Shown here in pieces: positions 1 to 5,649 of a stretch of DNA of 5,649 bases. The DNA is from JBFHES01 sp041584015 (GTDB lineage: Bacteria; Bacteroidota; Bacteroidia; Bacteroidales; M50B96). A program made the translations under genes and the position numbers. The stretch spans positions 1 to 5,649 of the forward strand of contig JBFHES010000283.1 of assembly GCA_041584015.1 (NCBI GenBank), written 5' to 3'. A model generated the notes under the pieces. It was not told where the DNA came from, did no database searches, and was given only the letters and a program-made list of their open reading frames with translations. Each line of letters starts with the position of its first letter. Positions within the stretch are counted from its first letter, which is position 1.

Positions 1-114
1 AATGTGATTCGAATGCTAAAGAAGTTTAAGGAGGAAAAGCTTATTACAATTGAAGGCAAACAATTTCAGGTGCAAGATGTAGCTGCGCTAAAACGCATTA
101 GCGAAAACGGCTAA
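1..114 (+). CDS. Crp/Fnr-family transcriptional regulator, C-terminal fragment
   Basis: This is the last 37 codons of a gene that enters from the left edge, read in frame from base 1 to the TAA at 112-114. The visible residues fit the end of the winged helix-turn-helix of Crp/Fnr regulators: the tail of the recognition helix (NVIRMLKKFKEEKLI), then a short beta hairpin (TIEGKQFQV) and a closing helix (DVAALKRISENG). The family binds DNA as dimers and senses oxygen, redox state, nitric oxide or small ligands through an N-terminal cyclic-nucleotide-binding-type domain, which is outside the window, so the signal cannot be told. mobA starts 19 bases downstream on the same strand. Co-transcription is likely and would fit an Fnr-like role in anaerobic respiration with molybdoenzymes, but that is inference from context. 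Confidence 0.8.
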   Translation, partial: NVIRMLKKFKEEKLITIEGKQFQVQDVAALKRISENG

Positions 115-133
115 TCACACAGCATTTGTTTGC

Positions 134-709
134 ATGCAGCATTTACCAATTTCTGGAATAATACTAGCCGGCGGCAAAAGCAGCCGCATGGGGCGCGAAA
201 AAAGCTTTGTTAACTACAAAGGCAAACCGCTCATTAATTACTCAATAGATTTAATGAAGCAAGTTTGCAAGGAAATCATCATTAGTGCAAATAATACACA
301 TTTTAATAAGCTTGGATTTACGGTAGTACCTGATAAGCAATCGAACGGCCCAGCCAGTGGTATTGTAGCCTGCCTGCCACACTGCTCAGAGAACTACTGC
401 CTGGTTATTGCAACCGACACGCCTAATATTAGTACAGAACTAATTCAGCATCTTTACAAGCATAAATCGGCAAACAAGATTACCGTAGCACAACACAAGG
501 AGCATTTAGAACCGCTCTGTGCCATTTACCCAAAAGCACTTCATTCGCAAATTCAGAAACTACTAAGTAGTGGTGAGCGTAAATTATATATCATTATTAA
601 TAAGGTAGGATTTGTTGGCATTGATATTAATAATGAGTTACCATTCTACACCAACCAACTGTTTTTTAATGTAAATAAAATGAGTGACTTGTATCATGAC
701 ATTGAGTAA
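134..709 (+). CDS. mobA: Molybdenum cofactor guanylyltransferase MobA
   Basis: MobA is a cytoplasmic enzyme that transfers GMP from GTP to Mo-molybdopterin, making the guanine dinucleotide cofactor used by nitrate, DMSO, formate and related molybdoenzymes. The 191-aa length is normal for the family. The N-terminal nucleotide-binding signature LAGGKSSRMG (residues 11-20) is intact, followed by K23. D67 lies in VVPD, and NGPASGI (71-77) matches the GPxxG motif. The TDTP motif (94-97) holds the Mg-binding Asp (D95). EPLCAIYP (126-133) and the C-terminal FFNVN (177-181) are also typical. The ATG at 134 places the first beta strand (ISGIILAGG) close to the N-terminus, as usual. No Shine-Dalgarno sequence is visible upstream, which is common in Bacteroidota. 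The gene follows a Crp/Fnr regulator by 19 bases and ends convergently to a response-regulator gene. A related NTP-transferase such as MocA is possible but fits less well, given the TDTP and FFNVN motifs. Confidence 0.93.
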   Translation: MQHLPISGIILAGGKSSRMGREKSFVNYKGKPLINYSIDLMKQVCKEIIISANNTHFNKLGFTVVPDKQSNGPASGIVACLPHCSENYCLVIATDTPNISTELIQHLYKHKSANKITVAQHKEHLEPLCAIYPKALHSQIQKLLSSGERKLYIIINKVGFVGIDINNELPFYTNQLFFNVNKMSDLYHDIE

Positions 710-765
710 GGACTGACACCAGTTGTTGAGGAATATACCACCTAAAAACGTTTAAAAGCAGCACT

Positions 766-1428
766 TTACACCTTAATCATGTTGTTTCTGATGGCAAACT
801 TAACCAGATCAATAGCTGTTTTTAACTGAAGCTTTTGCATAATATTCGTTTTATGCGACTCAACAGTTCTGACACTAATAAATAGTTGTTCGGCTATTTC
901 CTGATTACCTAAGCCATCAACAAAATGTTTTAACACTTCTTTTTCACGCGTACTCAGACACTTTAAATCCCGTTCTTTTTTCGCCTCACCATTAGAACCA
1001 TTGTTGCTCATATAGCTGCGTAATATGGCCGTAGATATTGATTTACTATAATATTCGTATCCACCACGCAAAGTATATATTGCTTCAATCAGCTGGTTTC
1101 GATAGGTATCTTTAGAAAGGTAGCCTTTGGCTCCTGCCTTAAGTGTTTTCAAAATAAACTGTTCTTCTGAACTCATCGAGAGAATTAGAATCTTCACCTC
1201 TGAGTGACGCTTACGAATAGCACTGATGGTTTCAATATCCTCTTCGTCGGCACGATAAATATTTACCAACACAATGCGCGCTCTGGTTCTTCTAATTTCA
1301 GGAAACAGATGATTGATATCTCTTACTTTTGCTACCACACCTATATCATCAACATCAGAAAGCAATGCCTCTATACCATCGCTAACAATGGGGTGAGAAT
1401 CGACTATTATGAGTGGAATCTTATTCAT
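766..1428 (-). CDS. LuxR/NarL-family response regulator with atypical receiver (Asp to Asn)
   Basis: A 220-aa protein with the two-domain layout of NarL/FixJ regulators. Residues 4-122 form a receiver-like domain and about 156-216 a LuxR-type helix-turn-helix. The DNA-binding part is canonical: LSTREKEVL, then NQEIAEQLFISVRTVESHKTNI, then the closing KTAIDLVKFA helix, so it should bind DNA. The receiver is unusual. The first strand ends in VDSHP (residues 9-13) rather than VDDHP, so one acidic-pocket residue is lost. The strand that should carry the phosphoacceptor reads IVLVNIYR, with N56 in place of Asp (codon at 1261-1263) and no following MP. The Ser/Thr position (ILSMS) and the conserved Lys (YLSKD) are kept. 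The protein is therefore likely to act without classical Asp phosphorylation, for example constitutively or through ligand or protein binding; that is inference. It is convergent to mobA and divergent from the large fusion gene. The ATG at 1428 is preceded directly by AAAAGGA, too close to be a good ribosome site. Confidence 0.93.
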   Translation of the reverse strand: MNKIPLIIVDSHPIVSDGIEALLSDVDDIGVVAKVRDINHLFPEIRRTRARIVLVNIYRADEEDIETISAIRKRHSEVKILILSMSSEEQFILKTLKAGAKGYLSKDTYRNQLIEAIYTLRGGYEYYSKSISTAILRSYMSNNGSNGEAKKERDLKCLSTREKEVLKHFVDGLGNQEIAEQLFISVRTVESHKTNIMQKLQLKTAIDLVKFAIRNNMIKV

Positions 1429-1570
1429 TCCTTTTACTGATATAATCTAGTTAAAAAGCGAATCGAAAATAACATCATTAGACATAAAATCAAAACATCG
1501 GGGTATATAATCCACAAATAGCATAATGCAGATTAATTATAAATTATTATCCTTTATTTTAATTAATACA

Positions 1571-1599
1571 TTGACTACTTTAGTTCCGGTATAACTTGG
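1571..1599 (+). promoter_or_regulatory. Possible Bacteroidota-type promoter for the large fusion gene
   Basis: TTG at 1571-1573 and TAACTTGG at 1592-1599 are 18 bases apart. They resemble the Bacteroidota promoter pattern of an upstream TTTG-like element and a TAnnTTTG element around -7, with one mismatch in the latter. If real, transcription would start only a few bases before the ATG at 1608, giving an almost leaderless message. The match is short in AT-rich DNA and may be accidental. Confidence 0.2.
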
Positions 1600-1602
1600 A
1601 AG
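1598..1602 (+). promoter_or_regulatory. Weak ribosome-binding site favouring the ATG at 1608
   Basis: GGAAG lies five bases before the ATG at 1608 and is the only purine-rich Shine-Dalgarno-like match near this gene start. An in-frame TTG at 1596, four codons upstream, has no such site and overlaps this one, so ATG 1608 is preferred. This site cannot be used together with the promoter placed just above it, since that promoter would start transcription downstream of GGAAG. Confidence 0.35.
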
Positions 1603-1607
1603 CGCAT

Positions 1608-4600
1608 ATGAATAAAGAAAACGCAAAGGCCGATTCGAACGCTCAATTGGACCAACTACTATTTGAGCGACAAGAAAGGCTTAAAGAATTAGCAACTATA
1701 AACCAAACATCAGCCATTTTAAAAGAGGGCAAATCGATTAAAGAAACATTTAGTCGGTTGGCATCGCTATTCCCAAGTGGCTGGCAATACCCAATGGATA
1801 CAGTTGCTCGGATTACTTACGACAATAATGAATATGAAAGCAACGGATTTGCCGCAACCCCGTGGTGCCAAAGCCAGCCTTTTTATACCATCGACAACAA
1901 GGAAGGTAAAATAGAAATATACTATACAAAGGAATTCCCAATATTGGAGGAAGGTCCCTTCCTGCGCGAAGAGCGTGACCTTATCCTTAACTTATCAGGA
2001 ATTATTGCAGGCTATTTAAACAGCATGCTTGGAAAAGTAATTCTCGAAAAAAACAGAGACTCCAAAATTCCGATTCCACCACTTGAGGACAAAAAAACAA
2101 GTGAGGTAAATAGCCGACAGCTGCTTCAGAAATTTTTAAATAAAAACAATTTCGATCGTGACATAATGCACGATTTAATGCCATTTAAAGTCAAAGAGAT
2201 TTTACTTGTTGCCAATCTGTACGATGCCTATAGTATTGAAAAGGAAGGCCGCTTCTCGGAACATGTTCTTGGAGAATATCATCATCTAAGTCTAACCTCA
2301 ATGCCCCGCATAACCGGAGTTACAACTACAGACGAAGCACTGGAACAGCTATTCTCTAAACATTTCGATCTGATTATATTAATGATGGGAGTTGATAAAC
2401 AATTTCCAATTGAGCTGAGCAAAACGGTAAAAAAAGAATTCCCCTACATCCCTATCTTCCTGCTGCTAAATAACAATAGCGATGTTGCTCTTTTTAAGGA
2501 CGAAACCAGAAACCTACCAAGCATCGACAAGATATTTATCTGGAACGGAGAATCGAAGGTTTTCTTTGCAATGATTAAATATGTAGAGGATCAAATTAAC
2601 GTAAGCAACGATACACAGATTGGGCACATACGAATCATTCTGGTTGTTGAAGACTCTCCTATTTATTACTCGCGCTATTTGCCAATGATGTATGGTATTG
2701 TTATGCAGCAAACCAAACGCATAATTGACGATGTTAGTACCGATGACTTATACAAAGTACTTAGAATGCGTGCCCGTCCTAAAATATTACTAGCCTCTAA
2801 CTACGAAGAAGCAATTGAGATAATTACGAAGTACAAGGACAACATGCTTTCGTTGGTCACCGATGTGTCTTTCGACCGGGAAGGTAAAAAAGATGATGAC
2901 GCCGGGCTTAAATTGGTAGAGTTCACACGCAAACATGTTAAGGACCTACCTATTATTATTCAATCATCCGACACCAACAACGAGGTAAAGGCCTTTAAGC
3001 TAAAAGCTACTTTTATTAACAAGAATTCCGAAACACTACAGCAGGACATTAAAAGTTTTATTACACACTACTTAGGCTTCGGAAACTTTGTGTATCGAGA
3101 TAAGAACGGCCGACCAATTGCCGTTTCTAAGTCGCTGAAAGAATTTGAGAATCATTTAAAAAGTATCCCGGAAGAATCACTAATCTATCATGCCCGCAAA
3201 AATCATTTCTCGTTATGGCTAATGGCTCGTGGCGAAATTCGGGTCGCAAAAATTATTAACCCTACCAAGGTAAGCGACTTTTTAAACGCCGACCAGCTGC
3301 GCAGCTATCTAGTGCAGGTTATTCAGCGATTTAGAAACGAAAAGAAAAAAGGAAAAATAATTCCTTATGAAGAATCGGCGTTGCTTGATGAGAGCAACAT
3401 TGTTAGCTTATCAGGAGGAAACCTGGGGGGTAAAGGACGAGGACTAGCTTTTATAAACACGCTCATCTACCATTTCGAATTTGAGAATTACTTACCAAAT
3501 ATCAACATCCGGTCACCTAAAACATCGGTAATAGGAACCGATGAGTTTGAGTATTTTATTGAACGGAACAAGCTACCGGAACAGGTGCTCCACGAAAAGA
3601 ACTATGAAGTTGTAAAACGACTTTTCCTTGCCGGCAACCTATCGGAAGGCTTGCTTAAAAAGCTTCGGAAATTATTACAGCTTATAAAAAAGCCGATTGC
3701 AATTCGTTCATCAGGCTTATTTGAAGACTCACTCTTGCAGCCTTTTGCAGGTATTTTCGAAACATACATTCTCCCCAACAACCACGACAGTATTGATGTT
3801 AGGCTGAAGCAAACAACTGATGCCATTAAATTGGTATATGCCTCGGTTTACTCCACCACGGCCCGCGCCTATTTTAAAGCCATTAATTATAAAATGGAGG
3901 ACGAAAAGATGGCCGTAATTATTCAGGAAGTAGTGGGAAATCAATACAAGGATTGTTTCTACCCACATGCAAGTGGCGTAGCACAGTCGTATAATTATTA
4001 TCCATTCGGGCACATGAAGCCAGAAGATGGTTTTGCTAACCTTGCCGTTGGTTTAGGTAAATATGTGGTAGAAGGTGAAAAAACACATCGCTTTGCACCA
4101 CTCTATCCGAATACCGACATCAATTCGCCCAAAGACCAATTTCTGAATTCTCAGGTTGAATTTTATGCTGTTGATCTGAATAAAAAAGACTTCGACTTAC
4201 TGGAAGGTGAAATGGCCGGATTAAAGCGCATGAACATTGATGACGCGGAAATGCACGGCACACTTAAACATTGTGCATCGGTTTACGACAAAGACAACAA
4301 CACCATTAAAGCGGGTATTGACACTCCCGGACCACGTGTTATTAACTTCGCAAATATTCTAAAGTACAATTATATTCCGCTTGCAAAAACCATTGAAATT
4401 GTACTGGATGTGGTTAAAGAGGCACTGGGCTCTCCTGTAGAGATAGAATTTGCCATTGATTTAAATAAGGATGATGATTACAAAGCAAGCTTTTACCTGC
4501 TGCAGATAAAACCATTGATTGGTAACCGACAGGATTACAAAGTTGATTTGAAAACCATTGATAAAAGCAAGACCATCCTGCTAAGCAATAAAGGGATGGG

Positions 4601-5075
4601 AAACGGACTTATTGATCACGTTAAAGATGTGATTTTTGTTGACAATGACATTTTTGATAAAACACGAACAGAAGAGATGGCCGATGAGATTGATAAACTC
4701 AATCTGAAAATGGTTCAGGAAAACAAGGAATATATTCTAATTGGTCCGGGTCGTTGGGGTACACGCGACAGATGGATTGGTATTCCGGTAACCTGGCCCC
4801 AAATATCTAATGCAAAATTAATAGTAGAAACCAGTCTGCACAATTTTCCGCTGGATGCTTCCTCTGGGTCGCACTTTTTCCATAATGTCACCTCTATGAA
4901 TGTGGGCTACTGTTCCATTCAGCATGTATCTAAGGATTGTAACATAATATATGATAAGCTAAAATCGCAAAAAGTTATAGAAAAAACTAAACACTTTATT
5001 CATGTTGAATTCGACGAAGCGCTTGCTATAAAAATGGATGGAAGAAACCGGATTGTGTTGGTGAGTGAGGGATAA
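1608..5075 (+). CDS. Sensor-receiver-PEP synthase-like ATP-binding fusion protein
   Basis: A 1155-aa protein, probably cytoplasmic, with no signal peptide or membrane segment. Residues 20-140 resemble a sensor module seen in sensory histidine kinases (KELA, then GWQYP, TPWCQS, IEIYY, EGPFLREERDLI). Residues 194-332 look like a degenerate receiver: M259 sits where the phosphoacceptor Asp should be. Residues 341-488 form an intact receiver: ILVVEDSP acidic pocket (E348, D349), acceptor D419, S453 and K472, with an insertion near 365-390. After a linker (489-598), residues 600-970 match the PEP synthase / pyruvate phosphate dikinase ATP-binding domain: GGKGRG with K609, AIRSSGLFEDS with R700, FAGIFET, MAVIIQEVV, GLGKYVVEG, VEIEFAID, and LQIKP where LQxRP is usual. 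The last 185 residues carry GPGRWG (1046-1051) but no histidine swivel motif (GGxTSHAA type) and no PEP-binding barrel. PEP synthase activity is therefore doubtful; the likely role is signal-controlled nucleotide binding or phosphoryl transfer on an unknown target. Databases probably label it PEP/pyruvate-binding domain protein. Confidence 0.88.
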   Translation: MNKENAKADSNAQLDQLLFERQERLKELATINQTSAILKEGKSIKETFSRLASLFPSGWQYPMDTVARITYDNNEYESNGFAATPWCQSQPFYTIDNKEGKIEIYYTKEFPILEEGPFLREERDLILNLSGIIAGYLNSMLGKVILEKNRDSKIPIPPLEDKKTSEVNSRQLLQKFLNKNNFDRDIMHDLMPFKVKEILLVANLYDAYSIEKEGRFSEHVLGEYHHLSLTSMPRITGVTTTDEALEQLFSKHFDLIILMMGVDKQFPIELSKTVKKEFPYIPIFLLLNNNSDVALFKDETRNLPSIDKIFIWNGESKVFFAMIKYVEDQINVSNDTQIGHIRIILVVEDSPIYYSRYLPMMYGIVMQQTKRIIDDVSTDDLYKVLRMRARPKILLASNYEEAIEIITKYKDNMLSLVTDVSFDREGKKDDDAGLKLVEFTRKHVKDLPIIIQSSDTNNEVKAFKLKATFINKNSETLQQDIKSFITHYLGFGNFVYRDKNGRPIAVSKSLKEFENHLKSIPEESLIYHARKNHFSLWLMARGEIRVAKIINPTKVSDFLNADQLRSYLVQVIQRFRNEKKKGKIIPYEESALLDESNIVSLSGGNLGGKGRGLAFINTLIYHFEFENYLPNINIRSPKTSVIGTDEFEYFIERNKLPEQVLHEKNYEVVKRLFLAGNLSEGLLKKLRKLLQLIKKPIAIRSSGLFEDSLLQPFAGIFETYILPNNHDSIDVRLKQTTDAIKLVYASVYSTTARAYFKAINYKMEDEKMAVIIQEVVGNQYKDCFYPHASGVAQSYNYYPFGHMKPEDGFANLAVGLGKYVVEGEKTHRFAPLYPNTDINSPKDQFLNSQVEFYAVDLNKKDFDLLEGEMAGLKRMNIDDAEMHGTLKHCASVYDKDNNTIKAGIDTPGPRVINFANILKYNYIPLAKTIEIVLDVVKEALGSPVEIEFAIDLNKDDDYKASFYLLQIKPLIGNRQDYKVDLKTIDKSKTILLSNKGMGNGLIDHVKDVIFVDNDIFDKTRTEEMADEIDKLNLKMVQENKEYILIGPGRWGTRDRWIGIPVTWPQISNAKLIVETSLHNFPLDASSGSHFFHNVTSMNVGYCSIQHVSKDCNIIYDKLKSQKVIEKTKHFIHVEFDEALAIKMDGRNRIVLVSEG

Positions 5076-5093
5076 AAAACATGACAATGTTTT
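5076..5093. terminator. Weak hairpin at convergent junction, possible bidirectional terminator
   Basis: AAAACAT (5076-5082) and ATGTTTT (5087-5093) form a 7-bp stem with a 4-base loop directly after the stop codon of the large fusion gene. The arms give an A-run on one side and a short T-run on the other, the arrangement expected for a bidirectional terminator between convergent genes. The stem has only one G-C pair per arm, so it is thermodynamically weak. Confidence 0.35.
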
Positions 5094-5112
5094 GAATCAA
5101 GCACCGATTCAA
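5092..5112. repeat. Inverted repeat between convergent genes
   Basis: TTGAATC (5092-5098) and GATTCAA (5106-5112) form a perfect 7-bp inverted repeat with a 7-base loop; wobble pairs could extend the stem outward. It shares bases 5092-5093 with the preceding hairpin, so the two full structures exclude each other. No T-run follows on either strand, so on its own it is not a typical intrinsic terminator. It could help stop transcription between the fusion gene and the LytTR regulator, or be accidental. Confidence 0.3.
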
Positions 5113-5119
5113 GATCAAT

Positions 5120-5649
5120 CTATGTCGAACCAATGCGGGTAATACGTTTTATCACTTCATCGCGATAATTTCTGCCAATAGGGATTTTCTCATCATCAAT
5201 TTCTATAAAAGCAGTCGTAAATGTTCTGAAGGCATTTGCATTAATTAAATAAGAGCGATGAATTCTGATGAAGCTAGCTGAAGGTAGTTGCTCTTCAATT
5301 GATGATAAACTCATGTAACAAATTAAAGTAGCGGTTCTTGTATGTACCTTTATATAATTATCCAGGCTCTCAACCCATTTAATATCATCTAAGAATACTT
5401 TATGTTGTTTCTTATCTGCTTTAAGAATTATAAACGATTCCTTCTTGCTATTGGTTAAACAGTTTTGCTCAGGAGAATATTTTAAAGACAAAAAGCGATT
5501 CACAGCTTTTAAGAATCGTTCGTATGAAATAGGTTTCAATAAATAATCCAAGGCCTGCAAGTCAAATGCATCGATGGCAAAATTGCGATAGGCAGTTATA
5601 AAGATTATCGCAGGTGGATTGCCAAGTGTTTTTATAAAATCTATTCCGG
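5120..5649 (-). CDS. LytTR-family response regulator (LytR/AlgR type), N-terminus beyond window
   Basis: The reading frame is open from the right edge to the TAG at 5120-5122, giving 175 C-terminal residues; the true start lies outside the window. The edge-proximal part is the second half of a receiver: PPAIIFITAY carries the conserved Thr, followed by FAIDAFDLQALDYLLKPIS with the conserved Lys-Pro. The acidic pocket and phosphoacceptor are not visible. After a linker comes a LytTR DNA-binding domain at about 5141-5434 (minus), with the typical DDIKWVESLDNYIKVHT, FIRIHRSYLIN and KIPIGRNYRDEV motifs. Members normally pair with a membrane LytS-type histidine kinase (His_kinase family), often encoded next door; any such gene would be upstream, off the right edge. 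An apparent TTG start at 5560 is internal to the receiver and should not be used. The gene is convergent to the large fusion gene. Confidence 0.92.
   Translation of the reverse strand, partial: GIDFIKTLGNPPAIIFITAYRNFAIDAFDLQALDYLLKPISYERFLKAVNRFLSLKYSPEQNCLTNSKKESFIILKADKKQHKVFLDDIKWVESLDNYIKVHTRTATLICYMSLSSIEEQLPSASFIRIHRSYLINANAFRTFTTAFIEIDDEKIPIGRNYRDEVIKRITRIGST

Larger units (their letters stand above)
1429..1607. promoter_or_regulatory. Divergent intergenic region carrying the promoters of both flanking genes
   Basis: This AT-rich stretch separates the divergently transcribed NarL-type regulator and the large PEP-synthase-like fusion gene, so promoters for both must lie here or in the adjoining gene starts. 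An 8-base inverted repeat, ATTAATTA (1532-1539) and TAATTAAT (1560-1567), is present, but both arms are AT-rich and nearly self-complementary, so chance is a fair explanation. No Crp/Fnr-type box, riboswitch or small ORF is evident. The location makes it the obvious place for autoregulation by the NarL-type protein, which is inference only. Confidence 0.5.

Noticed and set aside
120..144. Direct repeat CAGCATTT (120-127 and 137-144) around the mobA start
   Set aside because: Two 8-base copies, one inside the coding sequence, do not make a convincing regulatory site; likely chance.
710..765. Terminator between mobA and the NarL-type regulator
   Set aside because: The only symmetry is the 8-base palindrome AAACGTTT (746-753) with no loop; no stem-loop with a T-run was found on either strand.
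1204..1440. Plus-strand open frame of 78 codons opposite the NarL-type regulator
   Set aside because: It lies almost wholly antisense to a well-supported gene, its translation has no recognisable motif, and no ribosome site supports it.
1532..1567. ATTAATTA / TAATTAAT inverted repeat as an operator
   Set aside because: Both arms are pure A/T and nearly palindromic in themselves, so such a match is expected by chance in this AT-rich region. It is mentioned within the intergenic entry only.
1596..1607. TTG start four codons upstream of the ATG at 1608
   Set aside because: The ATG has a GGAAG site five bases upstream, while the TTG overlaps that site and has none of its own.
2002..4013. Four minus-strand open frames (2002-2184, 2514-2711, 3602-3826, 3729-4013) inside the large fusion gene
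   Set aside because: All are antisense to conserved domains of the fusion protein and have no protein-family features; two of them overlap each other.
5558..5560. TTG as the start of the LytTR gene
   Set aside because: The same frame stays open to the window edge and encodes conserved receiver residues (IIFITAY, FAIDAFD), so the gene clearly continues.

Overview
The window reads as AT-rich chromosomal DNA from a Bacteroidota bacterium, probably an anaerobe or facultative anaerobe of the Bacteroidales/Marinilabiliales type. This is inferred from protein style (Crp/Fnr tail, LytTR regulator, NarL-type regulator, a PEP-synthase-like signalling fusion) and from mostly weak Shine-Dalgarno sequences, not from a marker gene. 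No RNA gene, mobile element or CRISPR array is visible.

Layout: (1) bases 1-114 hold the C-terminal end of a Crp/Fnr-family transcription factor. It is followed 19 bases later by mobA (134-709), the guanylyltransferase of molybdenum cofactor maturation; the two probably share a transcript. (2) Convergent to mobA lies a minus-strand LuxR/NarL-type response regulator (766-1428). Its receiver has Asn where the phosphoacceptor Asp is expected, and it has lost one acidic-pocket residue. (3) A 179-base AT-rich divergent intergenic region separates it from (4) a very large plus-strand gene (1608-5075, 1155 aa). This gene joins a histidine-kinase-type sensor module, a degenerate receiver, an intact receiver and the nucleotide-binding domain of PEP synthase / pyruvate phosphate dikinase. 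It ends in a short C-terminal module that lacks the usual phosphohistidine swivel and PEP-binding barrel. (5) A 44-base convergent junction with two overlapping inverted repeats separates it from (6) a minus-strand LytTR-type response regulator that runs off the right edge (5120-5649).

The left part points to redox-linked control of molybdoenzyme maturation. The middle and right parts are a cluster of signalling genes in which receiver domains are fused to unusual partners or have lost their phosphorylation site. The most noteworthy object is the 1155-aa fusion, which looks like a phosphorelay-controlled member of the PEP-synthase ATP-binding family with no canonical catalytic second half. 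Its divergent neighbour, an apparently phosphorylation-independent NarL-type regulator, is the natural candidate for a functional partner, but only gene position supports that link.
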